Shown here piece by piece: positions 57,101-64,000 of a stretch of 64,000 bases of DNA. The notes beneath the pieces are model-generated. The model worked only from the letters and a program-made list of their open reading frames with translations, was not told the origin of the DNA and did no database searches. The position numbers were made by a program, and so were the translations under genes. Position 1 is the stretch's first letter, and each line of letters starts with the position of its first letter. The DNA is taken from contig OZ025207.1 of the NCBI GenBank assembly GCA_964019055.1, positions 20,491,617 to 20,555,616 of the forward strand, given 5' to 3'. The stretch comes from Anthopleura xanthogrammica (Eukaryota > Cnidaria > Anthozoa > Actiniaria > Actiniidae).

Positions 57101-60100
57101 GAAGGCGTCGCCGCGATCTCTCGGTTGTTGATGAAACTCTTATCATCAAAAAACTGTTTCTCGTTTGCTTGAAACGATTATACTAAGCTAGAGCTTTACA
57201 ACAAGCCGTGATACTGAATATTTTGATAAGCAAAAGCGGAGATATATGAGAAACTTTGGGTTGGTAGCGAAAATACCACGGATACCGGCTAGAATTATTA
57301 AAATCTAAACAAGTTGACTTCTGTTCGTTTGTTCAGTTTTTGGCGTCTATACATACGATAACTGTTTCCAATTTATATCAGACTAAGGCACCTAATCATT
57401 TCTTTTTAAATTTCGTGAAAATAATAAAACGTGATGTATTTTATTTGAAAAAGTCGTGAACGTATGACTTGATGAGGCTTGTTGATTTCACGAAAACAAG
57501 CCAAGATGGCGTCGCGCGTCGCCTTGACCATTGAATCAAGATTTTTTCTTCGTTTGTTTGATTTTTGGCAAGTTAGAAATGATAACGATATGCGAGAGCT
57601 TCTTAACAAACAGTTTCTCATTGATTTGGTTAAATAGAAGTGAAGTTATAAGTTGGTAGCCAGCGGACTTGTTATGGTAGCGATCGTGCTGTAGTTTGAT
57701 CGTTATGCGATCTTTGTTTGATCGCTCGTATCGTGTCATGATCGATTAAAAATACTCTAAACTGCTTTACGAATGTTGACATAAAGTTTTATCACTGTTG
57801 ATCAAGTTTTTTTTACGATATTGGTTTGCAAATATTTTTGGTAGCTAAAGTACTTGGACATGGTAGCGAAAGTACTTCAACATGGTAGCGAAAGCATAGT
57901 CATTGGTAGCTAAGGTACTGGTAGCGAAAGTACATGGTAGCGAAAGTACCGTAATTCTCGAATACAATTGATTCATTAGATATCAATGAAGTTCTTGAAC
58001 ATTGGTATGTACTATTCAATGATATACTAGATCGCCACGCACCTTTCAAGAAAAGGCGTGTAAAAAGGCCTCATCAGCCTGAATGGTTTTCTGGTGAGAT
58101 TAGTACTGCAATTAAGGCTCGGAATAATTTACATAAGCGTGCTATTTCTTTTAATACTGCTGTTTGTTGGCGCGAATACAGAACTGCACGAAATCGAGTG
58201 GTTCACCTGATTAGAGACACTAAGCGTGATTTCTATCGTAATTCTATCAACGCTAACCTTGATAATCCAAAAAATCTTTGGAAAATTATTCGCAATGTTG
58301 CTCCCTCCAAGTGCTGTAACTTGCCTAATTACTTGATTGTTGATGATAAGAAGATTACTAATTCTTATGATATTGCTTATATATTTAATGTTCATTTTAC
58401 GAACATTACGGCTTCTGTTAAGCTTAATGATAATTCAAATCCCAACTGGGATTATCTTACTAACTTCGTTAACTCTAAACTCCCGCCTAATACCTTTTTT
58501 ACTATTCCCGCTATTACAGAATCTTTCGTACTTAATTCACTTCAGCACTTGTCTTCTAGGAAGGCTGCTGGTTTGGATGGACTTAATGGTCATTTTCTTA
58601 AATTAGCAGTGCCATCAATCTCTCCTATTCTCACTAAGATCTATAACCTCAGTATCACTTCTGGTGTTTTTCCTGATTTGTGGAAAATTGCCAAAGTTTC
58701 TCCTTTGTTCAAAGCTGGTTCACTTTTCGATTGCTCTAACTTCCGTCCAATATCTGTTCTTGCAATTATTTCTTAAGTGCTCGAACGTCACGTCCATATA
58801 TCATTCTATGATTTCCTAACCGAACACAATCTTCTTACTGACAATCAATTCGGATTTAGGAAATTTCGCTCGTGTGAGCTAGCAGTTACGGATCTCACTG
58901 ACAAACTTCTTACTAATATGGATAATAAACGTTTAAATGGTCTTCTTCTTATTGACCTTAAGAAGGCATTTGACCTTGTTGATCACTGCACTTTACTTCT
59001 TAAACTTAAGATTTATGGTTCTTCTTTATCAGCATTGGATTGGTTCACTTCCTATCTTAGTAGTCGTTGCCAACGTACCTCCTTCAAGAGTATATTATCT
59101 GATTCGCTTCCTGTCACAGTTGGTGTTCCTCAGGGAAGCATTCTTGGACCTCTCTTTTTTCTTCTATTTATCAATGATCTCCCTTCTAAAATTTCTCACT
59201 CTAATTCTACAATGTTCGCTGATGACACCACTATACTAACAACTGGTTCTTCTATCAATGACATTCAACTTCAACTCAATCATGTTGCTAACGATATTTC
59301 GGAATGGGCTGATCAAAACAAAATGGCAATCAACACGTCAAAGACCAAATCTATGCTGATTTTAACTTCTCAAAAGGCCAGATTCATTGAGGACCAATCG
59401 CTTTCAGTTACCCTGAACAATATTGTAATTGATCAAGTTGAGTTTGCCAAAATGCTCGGCGTTACCTTAGACAGCCATCTCACTTGGGCTTGCCACATTG
59501 ACAATATTTGTTCCATTATTTCTAGCAGGCTAGCCTTACTGCGTAGGATTAAGCCTTTCCTAAGTCATGACTGTGCTCTTCTCTTTTATAATTCTTGCAT
59601 TCATACTACTATTATTTATTGTTCTGTAGCCTGGGGAAATTGTTCCAAAACCCTCTTGTTAAGAATTCTCTATCTTCAAAAGCGTGCAGCTCGCATTCTC
59701 TTGAACGCTGACTTCTCTACTCCTTCTGTTTTTCTTTTCTCCAAACTGAAATGGATTCCAGTTTTTGACCTCATTAAGCTAAGGAAGCTTCTTCTTCTCT
59801 TTAACATACTTTTAAACCCTAATGCTCCATCTTGTTTCAAAACTAAATTCAAATTCTTATCTGCCACTCGTCAACATGCACGTACTAGAGCTTGTCTCCA
59901 TGATCTTGAATTGCCTTACCCTCGCACAGACTTTGGTAAGCGAACATTTCATTACAGTGCTTCTACTCTTTTTAATGCACTTGAAACTAATTGTAAACAA
60001 CTCGCTATGTCAGAAGCATCTACTCTCGATGCTTTAACCTCTAGAACAACAGCAATTAAACTTAGAATCCGTAAATACTTTCGTCTTAAGCTTAACTGTA

Positions 60101-61330
60101 TTGACCACCTGGAAGAACGTTTCTGCTTTAATTGTAGGTTTCTTATGAGTTGTAACTGTATTTCTTCTTAATCTTTATTTGCTTCTCCGTATCTTTACCT
60201 TAACTTGTATCTCTTAGTAATTTATTGTTTTAGTCTTGAAGTCTTACGTCTTTCTTGTTCCTATTGTTTAGTCTATCACAAACTTATCTTTCATAAAATA
60301 TTAATAATATATAATTCATACATATTGTTATTTACATTTAGTTTAATTATTTATTTAATTAGAGGGCCGTATATTAGATAACCTTTATAGCTGTTAATAC
60401 GTATTTTTCCCTCGTAAAATAAAGTTTATAGTATTGTATTGTATTGTATTGTAAAAATGCTTACGTCTATTGCTCACTCTTTTAAAAATTATGAAACAAT
60501 GTTATTCATAAACAAACATTATAGCTATTAAACATTTATTCCTAGTATTTAACCTATAAGGGGGTTTCAATTGTAGTCCGTTAGAGTGAAAGGTGTAAAT
60601 GTTTTACGGAAATTCTAGTATTGGGTTTAATATATATAAAGTTTTGAATTTTGCGTGAAAAAAATTAATTTTTGTACTCAAGACAAGCCCTTCTTTTTAC
60701 TTGAAGTTTATTACTGAAGTTTAATATTTTGTGACATATATAAAATATATCTAATCATAATAACAATGTTCTTGTTTTTATTTCTTCACAGACAAATCAT
60801 CTTTTCCATATATTGTTTTTTTTTTATTATCATTTTATATTTATTTTTCATTATGTTATTTTTGTTATATTTATGTAAATAATAATTATTGTATATTCCT
60901 TTATTTTTATATATTGTAAATAAATTAAAACACTATTATATGTATATTACATTGTTTTTAATTTGTCCATGATATTGAGTACATAGTTAAAATCATTGCA
61001 AGCTTTGGTTTTCCCTGCTAATAAGTGTTGACAGCCTAGGGCGCACAAACAGGAACTCATAGAGCTCAGCTACACCAATGTCACGTCAACATGTTTTACG
61101 AACAATAGAAGTAATATCAACAATAAGCGCTACGTCCGCTATTGTTTTTTTGTTACATAACATTTGTTTAAGAACTGCCTATTATCTTTGCCTTTCAACA
61201 AATATAAAAATTAATAAAACAAGTACAAATCCTTTAGCATAGAGTTCGGTATAGTTTAGAAGAAATACTGATTCAAGGTTCCAAAATGGAAGAGCTGTAT
61301 CCGTTAATAGCTCCCATTTTAAAAAGCGAA
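54131..61330 (+). CDS. Micro-exon gene, copy 3 (interrupted by two later insertions)
   Basis: Exons: 5' UTR exon ending 54146; a 54377-54425 (49 nt, begins with ATG); b 54981-55035 (55 nt); c 55198-55221 (24 nt); d 55414-55445 (32 nt); e 55646-55707, where the frame ends after about eleven codons; then a T-rich final exon from 60,792. The predicted peptide of about 63 residues starts MITITYEFNLSEGAME. The intron before the last exon has been opened by a TIR element (55830-56553) and a non-LTR element (about 56560-60455), which are extra relative to copy 2. The coding exons lie upstream of both, so the frame is unbroken, though RNA processing may be affected. 60,456-61,330 is the rest of the unit, similar to 39,580-40,790. 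Confidence 0.5.
55830..55974 (+). repeat. Left TIR of the PB1-carrying element
   Basis: About 145 bp, inverted at 56409-56553. It contains GACGTTTTGTCGATGAAATG and CCGATAGCGGCTAACGAGC. Confidence 0.88.
56048..56410 (+). CDS. PB1-domain protein, 120 aa, transposon-carried
   Basis: The frame fills the space between the two TIRs, and its stop codon touches the right TIR. Residues 1-10 (MIQLKVFYNI) are the first strand of a PB1 fold with the conserved Lys 5. Residues 31-46 are the first helix. Residues 53-66 (RIKYKDDENTFINL) form the acidic OPCA motif. LRSGDSLCDAIRCA is the following helix. PB1 domains pair head to tail through the Lys and the acidic motif (as in p62, NBR1 and PKC-zeta). A Lys and an OPCA motif together would allow it to form chains. 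It may be a captured host fragment; no other domain is present. Start chosen as the first ATG before the PB1 strand. Confidence 0.75.
   Translation: MIQLKVFYNISFNKDRCEIISADEAELLSFEDLMKTVRKKVECLEFIPDEELRIKYKDDENTFINLRSGDSLCDAIRCASLVQGATFRRLTMKITWQPKTTPELIAKRRESLKTPCEKIY
56409..56553 (-). repeat. Right TIR of the PB1-carrying element
   Basis: Inverse of 55830-55974, with about three differences. Ends with the TA target copy at 56554-56555. Confidence 0.88.
56575..56592 (+). other. Degenerate 2A-like motif in a non-LTR leader
   Basis: Reads IIELNPGP after an NPG; the conserved Asp of the D-x-E-x-NPGP consensus is Ile. 2A peptides are known near the start of CR1-type ORFs in several invertebrates, so this is probably a decayed one. 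Confidence 0.4.
56852..57091 (+). repeat. Inverted duplication forming a hairpin inside the endonuclease
   Basis: Arms 56852-56962 and 56985-57091 are near-exact inverses, about 108 bp, with a 22-base loop. The arms hold GGTAGCGAACGGACTTCACA read either way. It breaks the endonuclease frame just after the LLLITE motif. The sequence out to 57,960 has no coding match and ends in GGTAGC-rich repeats. Confidence 0.85.
57640..57960 (+). repeat. GGTAGC(G/T)AAAGTAC repeat cluster
   Basis: At least seven copies of GGTAGC followed by GAAAGTAC, TAAAGTAC or close forms, with irregular spacing, densest at 57,840-57,955. The same GGTAGCGAA occurs in the hairpin arms, linking the whole 56,852-57,960 insert as one unknown element. 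Confidence 0.7.
57965..60171 (+). pseudogene. Non-LTR reverse transcriptase (CR1/L2-like), one stop
   Basis: One frame of about 735 codons, interrupted only by TAA at 58774-58776. It starts after the lost endonuclease with the pre-RT linker (RPHQPEWFSGEIS) and contains the RT finger (AAGLDGLNGHFL, FRPISVLAI), then LLIDLKKAFDLVDH, VPQGSILGPLFF and the catalytic FADDTTI box, followed by the CR1/L2-type thumb and a C-terminal Cys/His segment. The lack of RNase H and the repeat-ended 3' tail fit CR1/L2-type elements. It copies RNA into DNA at a nicked target; this copy cannot, because the endonuclease is destroyed. Confidence 0.88.
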
Positions 61331-62560
61331 TTCTTTCTCACATGTATGATTTAGTCTTAATAAATGAAGGTGCGAAGATCATGTCTTCCTAGTCCATGAC
61401 TCACTCGAATGATTATACCAGATCATTACATTTACCAAAGCTGGAAAGAAAAGTAGAAACACAAATAAAATTACGATAATTTAAAATTAGCTGCTAAACC
61501 AAAATTTGATGAAAAGCTGGAACTTGTTAAAAAGATTGCCATACGATGTAGAAATGCATGGCATTGAACAGGCTAGTCAGCCAAAAATAACTGCCAAAAT
61601 ACAGGCAGTACAAAAAGCTGTGAAAAGAGAGATTGAATACAAAGCCAGCTTTGCAAAAATTGGAAACTCTTGAATAAAGTTAATTTTTAATTTTCAGTTA
61701 AAAAAAGCCAACAGTAAAAAAGATAGTTATTAAGCATGCAGCACTGATGTGGTTAACATGGGTTGTTGCACAATAAGATTAGAGAATGATTATCAACTCA
61801 ACACTCTTACACACTTCAGAAACCAATTAGGAAAATATCAAAATTAATGCAACTGAGTGCTTGTTCATGGAATTGATCACCAATGGTAAGCCGATTTAGT
61901 GGACATGTCATCACTTAGCAAACTTGTATTTAGCTACAATTCATTTTGACTACCTTTTGAAACTCTGGAGTAAATAATTTTAGAAAGTGTTGCGGACATG
62001 ACACAAAAAACAACCATCATTCTAGTTGTGCCTAAGAAAATTAAATTTCCTGTGAGCTGAAATATTCAACACTGACTATAACTTAGTAGTAATTGTACTT
62101 AACATGTCATGTTAAAGAAACCAATAAAAATCCCTTTTTGTAATGGATTTATTAAGCAAAATACTGTGTTGCAGACGTGACCACAAATTGTTGCAGACAT
62201 GACATTTTTGGAAACTTTATAATAATCCTTCTTTCATTGAAAACTTAGTCATCTGATGTCTGTGAAGGGAAATCAGTTGTTTTATGTATAATTATACTTT
62301 AAATTAATCTCTTGAGAAGGAAAAAATAATATCAACACAAAGCCAAATTATAGAATTTATTCTGTTATCATTGATGATGAGTGGCGCTTATTGTTTTGAG
62401 CTGCTCATTAAAAAATTGAAAAGGTTACCAGCAGTGTACTATTCAAATGACATGCTCACTGTTTAGAGCATGCACATTTATCATAAGACTGCTGACCATT
62501 ATTCCTTCCTTCTGAATACTGTAAAGAAGTCTCACATTGCAATTGATACTTATATAAATT
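61331..62560. other. AT-rich stretch, no gene seen
   Basis: No convincing coding sequence on either strand. A TTGCAGACRTGACA-type motif recurs (61,990, 62,172, 62,192), possibly an old repeat. Confidence 0.4.
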
Positions 62561-63230
62561 ATGGCAAAAACAAGCACTGAAAGGTCGAAACTATTTAGAA
62601 AAAAGTTAAAAGAAGATTCTGAAAAGTACAATGTGTACAAAGCAAATGATAAAGAAAGGTAAAGAATGAAAGAAACAAGAAAAAACCTCTAACTCCATCA
62701 GAATTAGAAAGAGTGAGGCAGATAAACAGAGAGAGGAAAAGAAAAAGCAGAATGAAGAAAGCCCAAAAAGCAAGAGAATACAACACTGAAGAAGATGTAC
62801 ATGATTATAGTACACCTCAAGCACTTGGAAAAGCAGTTGGGAAAGTGAAGTCCTGCCTCCCCAAAAGTCCCAGAAAAAGAAAGCCAGTTATCACAAAGCT
62901 AGCTACGACTTCAGGTCTGCATATTTCCAAACTGCAAAAAAAGTTTTGGAAGCAATAAGAAAATGTCAACCGTCACCATATCAAAGGTAAAATCATTCTA
63001 CTCAAAAGATTATGTGTCCCGCCAGGCTCCTGGAAAGAAAGACTTTGTCACTAGTTGGCAACATAGAAAGAAGGAGCATTTCCAGAAGAGGCACTTGATG
63101 TTTTCACTCAAAGAAGTGCATGCTCTGTTAAAAAAGGAGCATCCAGAAGTGAAAATTGGTCTCAGCAAATTAAGCTCTCTTCGACCGATAAATGTGCTCC
63201 TTTCATCCCAGACACCTAGAAATATTTAGC
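62561..63230 (+). pseudogene. Decayed unknown multi-copy gene (basic bZIP-like start)
   Basis: Shifted frames give MAKTSTERSKLFRKKLKEDS, then PLTPSELERVRQINRERKRKS, LGKAVGKVKSCLPKSPRKRK, and, from 62,963, SKVKSFYSKDYVSRQAPGKKD and IGLSKLSSLRPINVLL. I recall this order from a repeated, uncharacterised invertebrate gene type whose full form carries a Cys-rich part after the RP-x-NV motif; that part is missing here. Function is unknown. Confidence 0.6.
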
Positions 63231-64000
63231 GGGGAATTATACGAAATTTTCCTATCGAGAGTGTCCCGGTACCCGGGGTCTTGGACGAGATTTTCTTCTT
63301 CGCATTCCAAACCGTGGATTCTTTGCAGGGTGAAAGGAGTCTGGACCTAGTCTCCTATAGGGACTGGGTTCTACTCAGAAGCCGGGAAAATGGCGGACGA
63401 AAATGTGAGTATTGAATTATTCTTGATAAAATATCTTGCTATCCTTCAAATATCATTTAAAATATCTTGCCATCCTTCTCTAAGTACCTTAAAATATCCC
63501 TTTAATAAGAAAGTACAACCATTATTTCTATGCAAATATTTTGCATGTGAGGCTATTAATGTGGGCTTTAAAGCTCTGTTTTAATCATAATCATTCATGT
63601 TTAACAAAGATGGTTGCCATGCGATCGTATATTAAATGAATGCTTTTCTTTGATTTATGCTGATAGGTGATATTCTTTTCAGGCCCTCGTGGAGAAAGGA
63701 GAAAAGTTCTCCAAGTGGTAGTGTATACTAATTTCCCTGGTAGGCAGGGACAGGTGAGGACATTGGAATAAAAATATTGTCCTGGGGGCGGGGTCATTTT
63801 CTCTCTTTCACTTGCACATTTGTCCAAGTCCCCGTCTGTGCCCGGGTTGGGGGGGGGGGGGGGGATTTACATTGACTGGTGCATAAATTGATTTTGACTG
63901 CCAGATTCTGCCAGATTCATGTCTCATGTGGAATTGCCCTGCCGCACAAACTAAGGAACATACAAAGATATTGAAGAGGAAACAGCCACTGTCAGTTCTG
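63231..64000 (+). other. Possible gene start and unassigned end of window
   Basis: ATG at 63390 encodes MADEN followed by a GTGAGT donor. An acceptor after 63,682 would add ALVEKGEKFSKW and then a stop. This could be the 5' end of a gene with other exons outside the window, but support is weak. A run of about 18 G lies near 63,848. Nothing else is supported. Confidence 0.25.

Larger units (their letters stand above)
56560..60455 (+). mobile_element. CR1/L2-like non-LTR retrotransposon, decayed
   Basis: The insert is defined by comparison with copy 2 of the micro-exon unit: TATCTAAA before and AATGCTTA after are adjacent there (near 39,570). The 5' end starts inside the ORF leader, so the copy is 5'-truncated. 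Contents: a leader with ELNPGP (56,575-56,592), the start of an endonuclease (GLNFCHINVCSL), a fold-back insertion with lost endonuclease sequence (56,852-57,960), the reverse transcriptase (57,965-60,171), and a 3' tail ending in four ATTGT units at about 60,434. A TAA splits the RT frame. It inserted about 5 bp from the PB1 element. Confidence 0.85.

Noticed and set aside
63848..63866. Poly-G run as a regulatory quadruplex
   Set aside because: A single homopolymer run can be a sequencing or assembly artefact and has no other support.

Overview
The window is AT-rich invertebrate DNA, most likely from a cnidarian or a similar early-branching metazoan. The evidence is spliced genes with GT-AG introns and a transposon mix seen in cnidarian genomes (Academ-like, EnSpm/CACTA, Helentron, DIRS, CR1/L2-like, a YqaJ/PHD/Ulp1-type gene). 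This host assignment is inference. There is no clear conserved housekeeping gene. Nearly everything recognisable is a mobile element, a piece of one, or a repeated small gene.

1-12.2 kb: an Academ-like transposase gene (XPG-like nuclease block and C-terminal Cys-rich finger) is split by a 7.8 kb EnSpm/CACTA element. That element has 3-bp TTA target duplications, CACT termini, a transposase on the minus strand broken by one TGA, an apparently intact five-exon second gene on the plus strand, and a 47-bp minisatellite near its right end. 12.6-15.0 kb: BEN-domain-like exons and exons of an unknown gene. 15-20.4 kb: a duplicated upstream block, a palindromic insertion, a micro-exon gene copy, an unknown acidic/CCHC gene with two stops, and a second partial micro-exon copy. 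22-26 kb: a DIRS gag-like exon, a non-LTR endonuclease fragment and a G-poor block of unknown origin. 27-29.5 kb: another micro-exon copy joined to a truncated Helentron. 30.7-31.4 kb: direct repeats carrying CACGTG and TGACGTCA sites. 32-35.5 kb: a decayed Helitron-type protease gene and a two-exon RPA-like gene.

36.5-50.6 kb: a second copy of the upstream block, the best micro-exon gene copy, then a full-length Helentron. Its N-terminal ORF has two membrane segments, a 2A-like DIEINPGP motif and a herpes-tegument-like cysteine protease. The Rep-helicase-endonuclease ORF follows, broken by two stops and a frameshift. 50.6-53.9 kb: DIRS RT/RNase H/recombinase and YqaJ-PHD-Ulp1 remnants. 53.9-61.3 kb: another micro-exon copy, interrupted by a TIR element carrying a PB1 domain and, next to it, by a CR1/L2-like retrotransposon. 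61.3-64 kb: decayed unknown genes.

The most notable signal is the micro-exon family. It encodes predicted peptides of about 60 residues from exons of about 24-55 nt. In the two best copies the exons differ four to six times more than the introns, while phase is mostly kept. Second is the Helentron with a 2A-like separator between a membrane segment and a protease. Third is the recent-looking TIR element that carries a PB1 domain.
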